Below are positions 8,452 through 17,764 of a DNA stretch of 35,737 nt, in pieces. A program made the position numbers and the translations under genes. Every line of letters begins with the position of its first letter. Within the stretch, counting starts at the first letter, position 1. Under the pieces are notes generated by a model that was not told the DNA's origin, searched no databases, and saw only the letters and a list, made by a program, of their open reading frames with translations. The stretch comes from Microbacterium sp. (GTDB lineage Bacteria > Actinomycetota > Actinomycetes > Actinomycetales > Microbacteriaceae): assembly GCA_017744855.1 (NCBI GenBank), contig JAGIAK010000017.1, forward strand, positions 1 to 35,737, read 5' to 3'.

Positions 8452-9536
8452 CCACGTACCTGCTCGCCGGCGGAGGAACCGCCGGCCATGTCAACCCCCT
8501 GCTCGCCGTCGCCGACGGGCTCCGCGCTCGCGACGCCGACGCGACGGTGCTCGTGCTCGGCACGGCGGAGGGGCTGGAGTCCCGTCTCGTCCCCGCGCGC
8601 GGGTACGAGCTCCTCATCGTCGACAAGGTCCCCTTCCCGCGGCGCCCGAACGGCCAGGCGCTCGCTTTCCCGATGCGGTTCCGGCGGGCGGTGGCGCAGG
8701 TGCGCGACCACATCCGCTCTCGCGGCGTCGACGTGGTGGTCGGGTTCGGCGGATACGCCGCCGCTCCCGCATACGTGGCGGCGCGCCGCGAAGGAGTGCC
8801 CTTCGTGGTGCACGAGGCCAACGCCAAGCCGGGGCTCGCGAACGTGCTCGGTGCACGCCGTGCCGCCGCGACGGGCGTCGCCTTCGACGGCACCCCGCTG
8901 CGCGGCGGCGAGCCCGTCGGGATGCCGCTGCGCCGCGAGGTCGTGGAGCTCGACAGGGCAGCGGTCAGGGACGAGGCGGCCGAGTACTTCGGACTCGACC
9001 CCGCGCGCCCGGTGCTCCTCGTGTTCGGCGGCTCGCTCGGTGCGCAGCGCCTGAACGAGGCCTTCGCCGACTCCTGGGGCGATGTGCTCGCCGCGGGGTG
9101 GCAGCTCCTGCACGTGACGGGGGAGCGCAGCGATCTCGCCGACCCCGGAGTGCCCGGCTATGCGCTGCGCCGCTACGTGGACCGCATGGATCTCGCCTTC
9201 GCCCTGGCAGACCTCATCGTCTCGCGCTCCGGCGCGGCGACCGTGAGCGAGATCAGCGCGCTCGGCATCCCCGCGCTGTACGTGCCGTACTCGGTCGGCA
9301 ACGGCGAGCAGCGTCTCAACGCCGCCTCCGCCGTCGAGGCAGGGGCGGCCCAGCTGCTCGACGATGCGGGGTTCGAGGGTGATGCGGTCCGCCGCATCGT
9401 GGTGCCGCTCCTGGGCGATGCGGCGCGTCTGGAGAGCATGCGCGCCGCCGCCGAGCGAGTCGGCACCCGCAACGGCACGGACAACGTGATCGCGCTCGTC
9501 GACCGCGCGCTGCGCGGATCGCATGCCGGTCGGTGA
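8448..9536 (+). CDS. murG: Lipid II synthase MurG (UDP-GlcNAc transferase)
   Basis: MurG is a peripheral membrane glycosyltransferase (GT28) that adds GlcNAc to lipid I, making lipid II. It has 362 residues in two Rossmann-like domains. The N-terminal loop is LLAGGGTAGHVNPLLA; the second glycine-rich loop is VFGGSLGAQRLNEAF at about residue 190. GFGGYAAAPAYVAA and the UDP-GlcNAc site SRSGAATVSEISALG are also present. The GTG start overlaps the ftsW stop by 4 bp. It supplies the substrate polymerised by FtsW upstream, and murC follows 49 bp downstream. Confidence 0.97.
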   Translation: MTTYLLAGGGTAGHVNPLLAVADGLRARDADATVLVLGTAEGLESRLVPARGYELLIVDKVPFPRRPNGQALAFPMRFRRAVAQVRDHIRSRGVDVVVGFGGYAAAPAYVAARREGVPFVVHEANAKPGLANVLGARRAAATGVAFDGTPLRGGEPVGMPLRREVVELDRAAVRDEAAEYFGLDPARPVLLVFGGSLGAQRLNEAFADSWGDVLAAGWQLLHVTGERSDLADPGVPGYALRRYVDRMDLAFALADLIVSRSGAATVSEISALGIPALYVPYSVGNGEQRLNAASAVEAGAAQLLDDAGFEGDAVRRIVVPLLGDAARLESMRAAAERVGTRNGTDNVIALVDRALRGSHAGR

Positions 9537-9570
9537 CCGCCGGGGCGAGCCGGACGGACGAGACGAAAAG

Positions 9571-9576
9571 TAGACT
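9571..9576 (+). promoter_or_regulatory. Possible -10 box (TAGACT) ahead of murC
   Basis: TAGACT lies in the 49-bp gap between murG and murC, in a locally AT-rich stretch (GAAAAGTAGACTGAGGAAG). The same hexamer occurs before dnaE and ctaC. The GAGGA that follows is more likely the murC RBS. The -35 is unclear, so a secondary promoter is only a possibility. Confidence 0.3.
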
Positions 9577-9585
9577 GAGGAAGAC

Positions 9586-10986
9586 ATGATCAGACCCGAC
9601 CTCTCCCTCCCGATCCCCGACGACATCTCCGCTGCGCACTTCATCGGCATCGGAGGATCGGGGATGAGCGGCCTCGCCAAGATGTTCCTCGACGCCGGCA
9701 TCCGCGTCTCCGGATCCGACCGCGCCGACAGCGCGAACCTCCGTGCCCTCGCGGCCGCGGGGGCGACCGTGCACGTCGGTCATGACGCCGCGCATCTGGG
9801 CGACGCCGACACGGTGGTGCACACGGGGGCGATCTGGCCGGAGAACCCCGAGTTCGTGCTCGCGAAGGAGCGCGGCCTCCACGTGATCCACCGCTCCCAG
9901 GCGCTGCACTGGCTGATCGGGTCGCGCCGGCTGGTGTCCGTCGCCGGCGCGCACGGCAAGACGACATCGACCGGGATGATCGTCACGGCTCTGCGCGAGC
10001 TCGGCGCCGACCCGAACTTCGTCAACGGCGGGGTCATCGAACAGCTCGGCGTCTCCAGCTCCACGGGCAGCGGCGACCTCTTCGTCATCGAGGCCGACGA
10101 GTCCGACGGCACGTTCCTCCTCTACGACACCGCGGTGGCGCTGATCACCAACGTCGACCCCGACCATCTCGACCACTACGGCTCCGACGAGGCGTTCCAC
10201 GACGCCTTCGTGCGGTTCGCGGACGCGGCGACCGAGGCCGTCGTGATCTCCAGCGACGACAGGGGCGCGCTGCGTGTCGGCGCGGGGATCACTCACCCCA
10301 ACGTGATCACCTTCGGTCTGGCCGACGATGCCGACCTGCGTCTCACGGACGTCGTCACGGGAGCCGGGGTCACGGCCACGCTCACGCGCGGTGGCGAGAG
10401 CACCCCGCTGCGCCTCGCGGTGCCCGGAGTGCACAACGCCCTCAACGCCGCGGGAGCGGTCGCCGTGCTGATGTCGCTCGGCTACGGGCTCGCCGAGTCC
10501 GCCAGGGCGCTGGAGGGCTTCGCCGGCACCGTCCGCCGTCTCGAGCAGCACGGCGTGGAGCGGGGCGTCACGGTGTACGACGACTACTCGCACCACCCGA
10601 CCGAGGTGCGTGCGGCGCTCGAGGCCATGCGCGCGATCGTCGGCGACGGGCGCCTGATCGCGATCCAGCAGCCGCACACCTACTCGCGGACGCAGCACAT
10701 GTACCAGGAGTTCGCCGACGTCCTCGAGGAGCTCGCCGACCACACGGTCATGCTCGACGTCTACGGCGCCAGGGAAGACCCGGTGCCCGGTGTGACGGGC
10801 GAGCTCGTGAGTGACGCCTTCGCCGACCAGAGCCGCGTGCACTACGTGGCGGACTGGCAGGAGGCCTCCGACTACACGGCGAGCATCGCCCGCGACGGCG
10901 ACTACGTCATCACGCTCGGCTGCGGCAACGTCTACCAGATCATCCCGCAGGTGCTCGAGTCGCTGCGCGGCACGACCGGGAACTGA
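9586..10986 (+). CDS. murC: UDP-MurNAc--L-alanine ligase MurC
   Basis: This cytoplasmic Mur ligase attaches L-alanine to UDP-MurNAc, the first stem-peptide residue. It has 466 residues. The N-terminal nucleotide-sugar loop is [13 protein letters not shown]. The ATP loop is G121-A-H-G-K125-T-T, the MurC form. [15 protein letters not shown] and [14 protein letters not shown] are specific for MurC, the latter in the C-terminal domain. The ATG at 9586 is preceded by GAGGAAG. It ends 3 bp before ftsQ. Although it catalyses the first ligation, it is encoded after the later-acting enzymes, as is usual in dcw clusters. Confidence 0.97.
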   Translation: MIRPDLSLPIPDDISAAHFIGIGGSGMSGLAKMFLDAGIRVSGSDRADSANLRALAAAGATVHVGHDAAHLGDADTVVHTGAIWPENPEFVLAKERGLHVIHRSQALHWLIGSRRLVSVAGAHGKTTSTGMIVTALRELGADPNFVNGGVIEQLGVSSSTGSGDLFVIEADESDGTFLLYDTAVALITNVDPDHLDHYGSDEAFHDAFVRFADAATEAVVISSDDRGALRVGAGITHPNVITFGLADDADLRLTDVVTGAGVTATLTRGGESTPLRLAVPGVHNALNAAGAVAVLMSLGYGLAESARALEGFAGTVRRLEQHGVERGVTVYDDYSHHPTEVRAALEAMRAIVGDGRLIAIQQPHTYSRTQHMYQEFADVLEELADHTVMLDVYGAREDPVPGVTGELVSDAFADQSRVHYVADWQEASDYTASIARDGDYVITLGCGNVYQIIPQVLESLRGTTGN

Positions 10987-10989
10987 CCG

Positions 10990-11958
10990 ATGCGCCGGCC
11001 CGCTCCGCTTCCGACCGGCAGGGAGGGCGCCGTCGAGAAGACGGGCTCTCGTCGTGCGTCGTCGCGCCGCGGCGCCGGTTCCGCCGACCGCCTCGGGGTC
11101 GTGCCCGGCGGTGAGCTCGGCGCCGCCGACGCGGTGATCAGCGACATCGACGACCGGTCTTCTGCGCGGAGTCTCGCCGACCCGACCGAGCCGGAGGAGC
11201 AGCTCACCTCGACGAGGGACGTCTGGCGCGCGGCCCGTGCGCGTCGCAAGGCGCTGCGGGCGGAGATCCGCCGCTTCACGCAGCGCTCGCGTCGGCGCCG
11301 CATCGTCTGGCTCAGCGCCCTCGGCGCCGTCGTGCTGCTCATCGGCGGCAGCGTGATCGCCGCGTACAGCCCGCTGTTCGCCGTCGAGAAGATCACGGTC
11401 GTCGGCGCGACGACGCTCGACCCCGCCACGGTGGAGGCGGCGCTGAGCGGCCAGGTCGGCACGCCGCTCGCGCTCGTCAGCACGAGCGATGTGAAGGCGG
11501 CGCTCCTGGCCTTCCCCCTCATCGAGACCTACGCGCTGGAGGCGAAGCCGCCGCACGACCTCACGGTCCGCATCGTCGAGCGCACGCCGGTCGGCGTGAT
11601 CCGCTCCGATGCGGGCTACAACCTCGTCGACGCGGCCGGAGTGGTGCTCTCCACCACCACCGACCAGCCGGCGGGGCAGCCGCTGCTCGACATCACCGGC
11701 GGCACGTCGTCGTCGGCGTTCACGAGCGCAGGACTGGTGGTCAGGTCCCTGCCTGCCGATGTCCGTGCGGCGCTCACCGGAGTGCGGGCGAGCACCGCCG
11801 ACGACGTCACGCTCACGCTGAACTCCGGTCTCACGGTCGTCTGGGGCAGCTCGGACGACTCGGCGAAGAAGGGCATCGTGCTCGCCGAGGCGATCGCCGC
11901 GCACCCTGGAGCGACCACGATCGACGTGACGTCGGTGCGTGTCGCGGTCGTCGGCTGA
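10990..11958 (+). CDS. ftsQ: Divisome protein FtsQ (POTRA domain)
   Basis: FtsQ is a bitopic divisome scaffold that binds FtsL/FtsB partners. It has 322 residues. A basic and acidic cytoplasmic N-terminus of about 105 residues is followed by one membrane helix (about 106-126). The POTRA domain (about 131-200) starts FAVEKITVVGATTLDPATV, and VRIVERTPVGVI belongs to the FtsQ/DivIB beta-domain that follows. The cytoplasmic part is longer than in E. coli FtsQ, as is common in actinobacteria. It lies between murC and ftsZ, the classical position. The start codon is an ATG three bases after the murC stop; no strong RBS is seen, which suggests coupling. Confidence 0.93.
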   Translation: MRRPAPLPTGREGAVEKTGSRRASSRRGAGSADRLGVVPGGELGAADAVISDIDDRSSARSLADPTEPEEQLTSTRDVWRAARARRKALRAEIRRFTQRSRRRRIVWLSALGAVVLLIGGSVIAAYSPLFAVEKITVVGATTLDPATVEAALSGQVGTPLALVSTSDVKAALLAFPLIETYALEAKPPHDLTVRIVERTPVGVIRSDAGYNLVDAAGVVLSTTTDQPAGQPLLDITGGTSSSAFTSAGLVVRSLPADVRAALTGVRASTADDVTLTLNSGLTVVWGSSDDSAKKGIVLAEAIAAHPGATTIDVTSVRVAVVG

Positions 11959-12140
11959 CGGATCGGGTCGGCAAAGAGGCGACACGCCCGCGTGGCTGCG
12001 CGCGCACGACCGTGCGGCGCTTACCTTCGAACAAGAGAAACCGATACCAGGAAATACTTTACACCTCTAGTTGAGGTTTAAGGTTCAAACTCCCGGATTC
12101 TCTTCCACATCGACAGGCTCGAATCCTTCGGAGGCCGGCA
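11959..12140 (+). promoter_or_regulatory. ftsZ upstream region, AT-rich, probable promoter region
   Basis: This 182-bp spacer is the largest gap in the dcw cluster and holds no gene. From about 12025 to 12095 it is much richer in A/T than the flanks. Candidate -10 hexamers include TACTTT at 12055-12060. ACCTC (12063-12067) and GAGGT (12073-12077) form a 5-bp inverted repeat. The ftsZ RBS GGAGG is at 12130-12134. ftsZ commonly has its own promoters in actinobacteria, so a separate promoter is expected here, but the exact start cannot be read. Confidence 0.55.
12068..12088 (+). repeat. Three tandem 7-bp repeats upstream of ftsZ
   Basis: The units are TAGTTGA, GGTTTAA and GGTTCAA, directly adjacent, with consensus gGTTnAA. 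They lie 53 bases before the ftsZ ATG. They could be a regulator site or part of the 5' leader. This is visible sequence; function is unknown. Confidence 0.5.
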
Positions 12141-13280
12141 ATGAGCCAGAACCAGAACTACCTCGCCGTGATCAAGGTCGTCGGCGTCGGCGGTGGCGGC
12201 GTCAACGCCGTGAACCGCATGATCGATCTCGGGCTCCGCGGAGTCGAGTTCATCGCCGTCAACACCGACGCACAGGCGCTGCTGATGAGCGACGCCGACG
12301 TCAAGCTCGACGTGGGCCGCGAGCTCACCCGCGGCCTCGGCGCCGGAGCGGACCCCGAGGTGGGTCGTCGCGCCGCGGAGGACCACGCGGAGGAGATCGA
12401 GCAGGCGCTCACCGGCGCCGACATGGTCTTCGTCACCGCGGGCGAGGGCGGCGGCACGGGCACGGGCGGTGCGCCCGTCGTCGCGAAGATCGCGAAGTCG
12501 ATCGGCGCGCTGACCATCGGTGTGGTCACCAAGCCGTTCAGCTTCGAGGGCAAGCGCCGGCAGACGCAGGCCGAGCAGGGCGTCGCACGACTGAAGGAAG
12601 AGGTCGACACCCTCATCGTGGTGCCGAACGACCGCCTCCTCGAGATCAGCGACCGCGGCATCTCCATGATCGAGGCGTTCGCGACCGCCGACCAGGTGCT
12701 GCTCGCCGGTGTGCAGGGCATCACCGACCTCATCACCACGCCCGGTCTCATCAACCTCGACTTCGCCGACGTCAAGTCGGTCATGCAGGGCGCGGGATCC
12801 GCGCTCATGGGCATCGGCTCCGCACGCGGCGCCGACCGTGCGATCAAGGCTGCGGAGCTCGCGGTCGAGTCGCCGCTGCTCGAGGCGTCGATCGAAGGTG
12901 CGCACGGCGTGCTGCTCTCGATCCAGGGTGGCTCGAACCTCGGCATCTTCGAGATCCACGACGCCGCCGACCTCGTCAAGGAGGCCGCGCACCCGGAGGC
13001 GAACATCATCTTCGGTACGGTCATCGACGACACCCTCGGCGACGAGGTGCGCGTCACGGTGATCGCGGCCGGCTTCGACGGCGGCGAGCCCTCGCTGCGT
13101 CTCGACCCGATGGTCGTGTCGCGCCCCGCGGCGACGACGCTGCCCGAGGTGGCGCTGTCCGAGGAGACCGAGACCGCAGCTCCCGAGAGCGCGGAGGCGG
13201 AGCCCGTCCAGCGGGTGGCGACGAGCATCGAGCCGGCGTTCGCCGACGACGACATCGACATCCCCGAATTCCTCAAGTGA
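12141..13280 (+). CDS. ftsZ: Cell division GTPase FtsZ
   Basis: FtsZ is the tubulin homologue that polymerises into the Z ring and recruits the divisome. It has 379 residues. The nucleotide-binding domain opens with [19 protein letters not shown], and the tubulin signature GGGTGTG is at residues 103-109. [11 protein letters not shown] is the T7 synergy loop that contacts the next subunit. A variable acidic linker leads to the conserved C-terminal peptide [11 protein letters not shown], which in actinobacteria binds SepF. A strong RBS, GGAGG, precedes the ATG. Its stop overlaps the yggS GTG. sepF lies downstream in the same cluster, matching the known FtsZ-SepF partnership. Confidence 0.98.
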   Translation: MSQNQNYLAVIKVVGVGGGGVNAVNRMIDLGLRGVEFIAVNTDAQALLMSDADVKLDVGRELTRGLGAGADPEVGRRAAEDHAEEIEQALTGADMVFVTAGEGGGTGTGGAPVVAKIAKSIGALTIGVVTKPFSFEGKRRQTQAEQGVARLKEEVDTLIVVPNDRLLEISDRGISMIEAFATADQVLLAGVQGITDLITTPGLINLDFADVKSVMQGAGSALMGIGSARGADRAIKAAELAVESPLLEASIEGAHGVLLSIQGGSNLGIFEIHDAADLVKEAAHPEANIIFGTVIDDTLGDEVRVTVIAAGFDGGEPSLRLDPMVVSRPAATTLPEVALSEETETAAPESAEAEPVQRVATSIEPAFADDDIDIPEFLK

Positions 13281-13960
13281 GCGACCTGGCCGCACGGCTG
13301 TCGGCGATCGACGAGAAGATCGCCGACGCCGCGCGGCTGGCCGGGCGCGATGCGGGCGAGATCACGCGCATCGTCGTGACGAAGTTCCATCCGGCGTCCC
13401 TCGTCCGCGATCTGCACGCCATCGGCGTACGCGAGGTGGGGGAGAACCGCCAGCAGGAGCTGAGCGCGAAGACCGCCGAGCTCGCCGACCTCGACGATCT
13501 GCGGTGGCACTTCATCGGCCAGGCGCAGACGAACAAGGCGGCGGCGATCAGGCGGAGCGCGGATGCTGTGCACTCGGTCGATCGCGACCGGCTGGCCGAC
13601 GCCCTGCATCGGGCGGCGGAGGACGACCGCATCCTCGATGTGCTCGTGCAGATCAACCTCACCGACGACCCCGGTCGCGGCGGGGTCGCTCCCGTCGACG
13701 CCGCTGCACTGGCCGAGCACGTGCTGGGGCTGTCGTCCCTGCGTCTGCGCGGAGTGATGGCCGTCGCCCCTCTCGACGAGGAACCCGCGTCGGCGTTCGC
13801 GCGACTGTACGACGTCGCCTCCGCCATCCGCACTCTCGAGCCGTCGGCCGACTGGATGTCTGCCGGCATGACCGGCGACTTTGTCGAGGCGATCGCCGCC
13901 GGTGCGACACACCTGCGGATCGGTTCCGCAATCACCGGACCCCGGCCAGACCGGGGTTAA
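13277..13960 (+). CDS. PLP homeostasis protein, YggS/PROSC family
   Basis: This is a pyridoxal phosphate-binding protein without known catalytic activity; family members help maintain vitamin B6 and amino-acid balance. It has 227 residues in one alanine racemase-like barrel. Lys36 in IVVTKFHP is the PLP Schiff-base lysine. [19 protein letters not shown] and [27 protein letters not shown] are family signatures. The GTG start overlaps the ftsZ stop (GTGA). The location between ftsZ and sepF is conserved across Gram-positive bacteria (ylmE/ylmF order). The fold does not support a racemase role, since the second barrel is missing. Confidence 0.93.
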   Translation: MSDLAARLSAIDEKIADAARLAGRDAGEITRIVVTKFHPASLVRDLHAIGVREVGENRQQELSAKTAELADLDDLRWHFIGQAQTNKAAAIRRSADAVHSVDRDRLADALHRAAEDDRILDVLVQINLTDDPGRGGVAPVDAAALAEHVLGLSSLRLRGVMAVAPLDEEPASAFARLYDVASAIRTLEPSADWMSAGMTGDFVEAIAAGATHLRIGSAITGPRPDRG

Positions 13961-14003
13961 CCTGTCACAAGACCAGCCCGAATCGTTCGAACCGGAGGAC
14001 ACA

Positions 14004-14477
14004 ATGGGTAACCCGCTGAAGAAGACCATGGTGTATCTCGGCCTCGCCGACGAGGAAGAGGTCTACGAAGAAGAGACGCCGGCTCCGGCCCGCTCCCACA
14101 GGGAGCGCGATCGCGAGCGCGAGGAGCAGGCTCCCGCCCCGGTGACGCCGCTGCGTCGCCCGGTCGCCGTGCGTCAGCCCGCAGGAGGGGCAGTGAACGA
14201 GATCCTCACCGTGCATCCGAAGCAGTACCGGGATGCCCAGCTGATCGCCGAGAGCTTCCGCGAGGGTGTGCCGGTCATCATCAACCTGTCGCAGATGAGC
14301 GATGCGGACGCGCGACGTCTGATCGACTTCGCGAGCGGACTCTCCCTCGGCCTCTACGGCCGGATCGAGCGCGTCACCTCGAAGGTCTTCCTCCTGTCGC
14401 CGGAGAACATCGCGGTGTCGGGGCACGGCGGGATCGCGCACGCAGACGCCGAGTCTGCGGGCTTCGACCAGTCGTAA
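14004..14477 (+). CDS. sepF: Cell division protein SepF
   Basis: SepF is a membrane-associated FtsZ partner that anchors the Z ring in actinobacteria, which lack FtsA. It has 157 residues. The N-terminus [15 protein letters not shown] is the amphipathic membrane-targeting helix. An acidic, charged linker (about 16-65) follows. The C-terminal SepF domain has [23 protein letters not shown] and [12 protein letters not shown]. The ATG at 14004 is preceded by GGAGG at 13994-13998; in-frame upstream codons lie inside yggS and are rejected. It sits with ftsZ, yggS, yggT and divIVA in the usual order. Confidence 0.96.
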   Translation: MGNPLKKTMVYLGLADEEEVYEEETPAPARSHRERDREREEQAPAPVTPLRRPVAVRQPAGGAVNEILTVHPKQYRDAQLIAESFREGVPVIINLSQMSDADARRLIDFASGLSLGLYGRIERVTSKVFLLSPENIAVSGHGGIAHADAESAGFDQS

Positions 14478-14480
14478 CCC

Positions 14481-14777
14481 GTGGGGGCAGTCTCCGTCAT
14501 CGCGGGCATCGTCAATCTGGCGCTGCTGCTGTACCTGATCGTGCTCTTCGCACGGCTGATCCTCGACTACATCCCGATGTTCAACAGGCAGTGGCGTCCC
14601 AAGGGTGCAGGCCTGATCGCGGCCGAGTTCGTGTACACGATCACCGATCCGCCGGTCCGGTTCTTCCGGCGGCTCATACCTCCGCTGCGCCTCGGGACGA
14701 TCTCCCTGGATTTCGGCTTCTCGCTGACCGTCCTGGTCGTCCTGATCCTCATGAACATCGTGCGGCTCTTCATCTGA
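14481..14777 (+). CDS. YggT family membrane protein
   Basis: This is a 98-residue protein with two hydrophobic helices (about 5-27 and 75-97) flanking a loop with DPPVRFFRRLIPPLRLGTISLDF, the YGGT domain signature. The molecular role is unknown; a link to membrane organisation or division is inferred from its near-constant position between sepF and divIVA. The GTG start is three bases after the sepF stop and has no strong RBS of its own, so coupling is likely. Confidence 0.9.
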   Translation: MGAVSVIAGIVNLALLLYLIVLFARLILDYIPMFNRQWRPKGAGLIAAEFVYTITDPPVRFFRRLIPPLRLGTISLDFGFSLTVLVVLILMNIVRLFI

Positions 14778-14932
14778 GCGGCCTGTGACTTCGCGGCGCC
14801 TGGGTGTCGCGGCATCGCGGCTGACAGACGCGGGGGCTATGCTTGGCTCCCAGGTGCGCGCCCCGGGTTCGCGCCACATCACGACCACGCCATTCATCGA
14901 AACTGGCAACCGAACTCATCGAAGGAGCCACC
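14778..14932 (+). promoter_or_regulatory. divIVA upstream region with candidate -10 TATGCT
   Basis: This 155-bp spacer holds no gene. GGGGGCTATGCTTGG contains a plausible -10 hexamer, TATGCT, at 14838-14843, about 90 bases before divIVA. The matching -35 is weak. The divIVA RBS GAAGGAG lies at 14921-14927. A separate divIVA promoter is likely but not proven. Confidence 0.4.
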
Positions 14933-15529
14933 ATGGCACTTACCCCGGATGACGTCGTCACCAAGCAGTTCCAGCACGTCCGCTTCAAGGACGGCTTCGA
15001 CCCGGACGAGGTGGACGACTTCCTCGACGAGATCGTCATCGAGTGGCGCAAGGCCCTCGACGAGAACGTCGAGCTCAAGGCCAAGCTGGCCGCCTTCGAG
15101 TCCGGTGCCGCCGCTCCGGCCGCAGCCGCCCCGATCGCCGAGGTGCCCGCTCCCGCCGCCGCGGAGCCCGCTCCCGCCGCCGAGGCCGCACCGTCCGGCT
15201 CCGCCACGGCCACGGCGGGCATCATCGAGCTCGCGCAGCGTCTGCACGACGAGCACGTCGCCGAGGGTGAGGCGAAGCGCAACCAGCTCATCGCCGACGC
15301 CGAGAACGAGGTCAATCGCATCCGCACGGAGGCCGAGGCCAAGCAGCGCGAGGAGACCGCCCGTCTCGAGCGCGAGCGCAACACGCTCGAGGCCCGTATC
15401 ACCGAGCTCCGCAACTTCGAGCGCGACTACCGCTCGCAGCTGCGCGGCTACATCGAGGGTCAGCTCCGCGACCTCGACGAGAAGTCGGCGTCGACGGACT
15501 CCACTCCGGTCTCCGCGATCGGTCTGTAA
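14933..15529 (+). CDS. divIVA: DivIVA/Wag31 polar growth and division site protein
   Basis: DivIVA (Wag31) is a coiled-coil protein that gathers at curved membrane and directs polar cell-wall growth in actinobacteria. It has 198 residues. The N-terminal lipid-binding domain has TPDDVVTKQFQHVRF and DGFDPDEVDDFLDEI. A short coiled coil (about 40-60) is followed by an Ala/Pro-rich linker (about 62-100) and a long charged coiled coil (about 105-185) of Glu/Arg/Ala heptads. The ATG at 14933 has a good RBS. The Ala/Pro linker is typical of the Wag31 branch. The gene ends the dcw cluster. Confidence 0.96.
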   Translation: MALTPDDVVTKQFQHVRFKDGFDPDEVDDFLDEIVIEWRKALDENVELKAKLAAFESGAAAPAAAAPIAEVPAPAAAEPAPAAEAAPSGSATATAGIIELAQRLHDEHVAEGEAKRNQLIADAENEVNRIRTEAEAKQREETARLERERNTLEARITELRNFERDYRSQLRGYIEGQLRDLDEKSASTDSTPVSAIGL

Positions 15530-15538
15530 GGCGCCCTC

Positions 15539-16198
15539 TTGTCAGGACGCCGTCCCCTTCGTCGGTCGGCGGCCGGTGCGATCGTCGCGATTCTCGCGAT
15601 CGTCGTGCTGGCCGCCGATCAGTTTGTGAAGTACCTCACCGTCGAGAACCTGCCCAAGGAAGAGGCCGTACCGGTCCTTGGCGAGTTCCTCCAGCTGTTC
15701 TACATCCGCAACTCGGGTGCAGCGTTCTCGCTGGGCAGCGGCGTGACGTGGATCTTCAGCATCGCCCTCGCCCTCGTGGCCTGCGTGATCATCTGGAAGG
15801 CCTTCGGGCTGCGATCTCGGCTGTGGGCCGTCGTGCTCGGCGTGCTGCTCGGCGGCGTGCTAGGCAACCTCGGCGACCGGCTGTTCCGCGAGCCGGGCTT
15901 CGGGGTGGGCCACGTTGTCGACATGATCTCGATGCCGTGGATGATCCCCGCGATCTTCAACGTCGCCGACATCTTCATCGTCACCGGCATGATCTCCGTG
16001 GCGCTGCTCGTGGTGTTCGGGCTGCGGTTCGACGGCACGCGTGAGCGCGATCACGCCCCCGTGGAGACGGATGCGGAGGCCGAGGCCGCCGCGATCGCCG
16101 AGGACGACGCTGCCGCCGGCGCGGACGGCGCTGTGACAGCCGACGTCGTCGCAGATGAGGGCGCAGAGCCTTCGCAGCCGGCGTCCGAGGAGCGCTGA
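15539..16198 (+). CDS. lspA: Prolipoprotein signal peptidase LspA with acidic C-terminal tail
   Basis: LspA is the membrane aspartyl protease that cleaves signal peptides from diacylglyceryl-modified lipoproteins. Four hydrophobic helices are visible. The catalytic aspartates are Asp128 in GHVVDMI and Asp144 in [18 protein letters not shown] and NLGDRLF are also conserved. The core ends near residue 165; a further stretch of about 50 residues, rich in Glu, Asp and Ala, forms an unusual cytoplasmic tail. The start is a TTG at 15539, nine bases after the divIVA stop; it places the first helix normally. rluD follows after 2 bp, the common lspA-rluD pair. One potential substrate in the window is the CtaC lipoprotein. 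Confidence 0.94.
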   Translation: MSGRRPLRRSAAGAIVAILAIVVLAADQFVKYLTVENLPKEEAVPVLGEFLQLFYIRNSGAAFSLGSGVTWIFSIALALVACVIIWKAFGLRSRLWAVVLGVLLGGVLGNLGDRLFREPGFGVGHVVDMISMPWMIPAIFNVADIFIVTGMISVALLVVFGLRFDGTRERDHAPVETDAEAEAAAIAEDDAAAGADGAVTADVVADEGAEPSQPASEER

Positions 16199-16200
16199 GA

Positions 16201-17127
16201 GTGGAGTCGAGGTCGCTCCCCGTCCCCGACGGTCTGGACGGCGTGCGCGTCGACGCCGCGCTGGCGAAGATGCTCGGATTCTCGCGTACCTTCGCCGCCG
16301 ACGTGGCATCGGCCGGAGGAGTGCGGCTCGACGGAGTGACTCTCGACAAGTCCGACCGTTTGCGCGGCGGTGGCTGGCTCGATGTCGAATGGCAGCCGAA
16401 GGAGGAGCCGAAGATCGTCCCGATCGCGGTTCCCGAGCTCGGGATCGTCTACGACGACGATGACATCGTCGTGGTAGACAAGCCGACAGGCGTCGCGGCG
16501 CACCCCTCTCTCGGATGGGAGGGACCGACCGTCGTCGGCGCCCTCGCTGCCGCCGGCTTCCGCGTGGCGACCAGCGGTGCGCCGGAGCGCCAGGGAGTCG
16601 TGCACCGTCTCGACGTCGGCACCAGCGGCCTGATGGTCGTGGCGAAGACCGAGGCCGCCTACACCGCCCTCAAGCGCGCCTTCAAGGAGCGCACGGTCGA
16701 GAAGGTCTACCACGCCGTGGTGCAGGGACATCCGGATCCGCTCGCCGGCACGATCGATGCGCCGATCGGCCGTCACCCGAACCACTCGTGGAAGTTCGCC
16801 GTGGTGCCGGACGGCAAGCCGTCGGTGACGCACTACGAGACGCTCGAGGCGTTCCCCGGCGCGTCCCTCCTCGAGATCCATCTGGAGACTGGCCGCACGC
16901 ACCAGATCCGCGTGCACATGGCGGCGCACCGGCATCCGTGCGTCGGCGACCCGCTGTACGGCGCCGACCCGACGCTGTCGGCGCGACTCGGTCTCACCAG
17001 GCAGTGGCTGCACGCGCATCAGCTCGCCTTCTCCCACCCGGGCACGGGGGAGTGGGTGCAGTTCGAGTCGCCGTATCCCGACGACTTCCGGCACGCGCTC
17101 GACGTGCTGCGCGGCGACGTCGACTAG
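16201..17127 (+). CDS. rluD: 23S rRNA pseudouridine synthase, RluD/RluA family
   Basis: This enzyme isomerises uridines to pseudouridine in rRNA, probably in 23S rRNA helix 69. It has 308 residues. The N-terminal S4 RNA-binding domain (about 10-75) has [12 protein letters not shown] and [12 protein letters not shown]. The catalytic domain contains [16 protein letters not shown] with catalytic Asp138, and [11 protein letters not shown] near 240. The GTG start is two bases after the lspA stop. Its TAG stop overlaps that of the convergent tetR gene within the palindrome CTAG. The RluA superfamily is certain; the exact target uridines are inferred. Confidence 0.93.
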   Translation: MESRSLPVPDGLDGVRVDAALAKMLGFSRTFAADVASAGGVRLDGVTLDKSDRLRGGGWLDVEWQPKEEPKIVPIAVPELGIVYDDDDIVVVDKPTGVAAHPSLGWEGPTVVGALAAAGFRVATSGAPERQGVVHRLDVGTSGLMVVAKTEAAYTALKRAFKERTVEKVYHAVVQGHPDPLAGTIDAPIGRHPNHSWKFAVVPDGKPSVTHYETLEAFPGASLLEIHLETGRTHQIRVHMAAHRHPCVGDPLYGADPTLSARLGLTRQWLHAHQLAFSHPGTGEWVQFESPYPDDFRHALDVLRGDVD

Positions 17128-17723
17128 AAGCGCGCGCGCCCCGCGGCGTCGACGACCCCGTCGAGCGTCTGCTCGAGGAACTCCACGACCGCCTCGTCGT
17201 CGACGCGACGGTCGACGATCAGCTCCAGCAGCGTCTCCTCGGTGAAGGACACCCACGCGCGCAGCGCCACGCGCAGCGCAGGGGTGTCAGGCACGCCGAG
17301 CTCGGTGAAGGCGTCGCGCAGGCGCTGGGCGTTCAGCTCGCGCGACTCGTCGACGATGGCGCGCACGGGGGCGTCGCCGCTGGCCACGCCGCGGATGAGC
17401 GAGGAGAAGGTGCCGCTGTGCTCGCGGACGAAGCCGGCGATGCGCAGCAGCGTGTCGTGGATGCGTTCGCGCGGCGGGAGCTCGATGACCGGCTCCGTCG
17501 CCTGCAGCAGGCTGTCGCGCGCGGTCGTGACGATCGCGCGCTCCACGCCCTGCCTGCTCTCGAAGTAGTGGAAGATCAGCGCCTTGGAGACGCCGGCCCG
17601 CAGCGCGAGCTCGTCTATGGTCAGCTCGTCGAGTGGGTGCTCAGCCAGGAATCGGACCCCGATCGCGACGAGCTGTGCACGCCGTTCGGCGGGGCTGAGG
17701 CGGGATCGCGGCTCGGGGGGCAT
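17124..17723 (-). CDS. TetR/AcrR family transcriptional regulator
   Basis: This is a 199-residue dimeric repressor. The N-terminal DNA-binding domain has a helix-turn-helix at about 33-56 ([21 protein letters not shown]). The C-terminal ligand domain is divergent and gives no ligand clue. The gene is divergent from the DUF6230-DUF6114 cassette. The 98-bp gap between them holds a perfect inverted repeat 25 bases from the tetR start, so it probably represses both itself and the cassette. It converges on rluD with a 3-bp stop overlap. TetR membership is clear; the controlled genes are inferred. Confidence 0.93.
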   Translation of the reverse strand: MPPEPRSRLSPAERRAQLVAIGVRFLAEHPLDELTIDELALRAGVSKALIFHYFESRQGVERAIVTTARDSLLQATEPVIELPPRERIHDTLLRIAGFVREHSGTFSSLIRGVASGDAPVRAIVDESRELNAQRLRDAFTELGVPDTPALRVALRAWVSFTEETLLELIVDRRVDDEAVVEFLEQTLDGVVDAAGRARF

Positions 17724-17747
17724 GGCAGAAGCCTATCCGCGAGAGGT

Positions 17748-17764
17748 ATTGACTATGAGTCAAT
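17748..17764. promoter_or_regulatory. Candidate TetR operator, perfect 7-3-7 inverted repeat
   Basis: ATTGACT-ATG-AGTCAAT is perfectly symmetric with a 3-base centre. It covers the -35 box of the cassette promoter and lies between two divergent genes, one encoding a TetR protein. Size and symmetry suit a TetR dimer. Binding is inferred. Confidence 0.75.
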
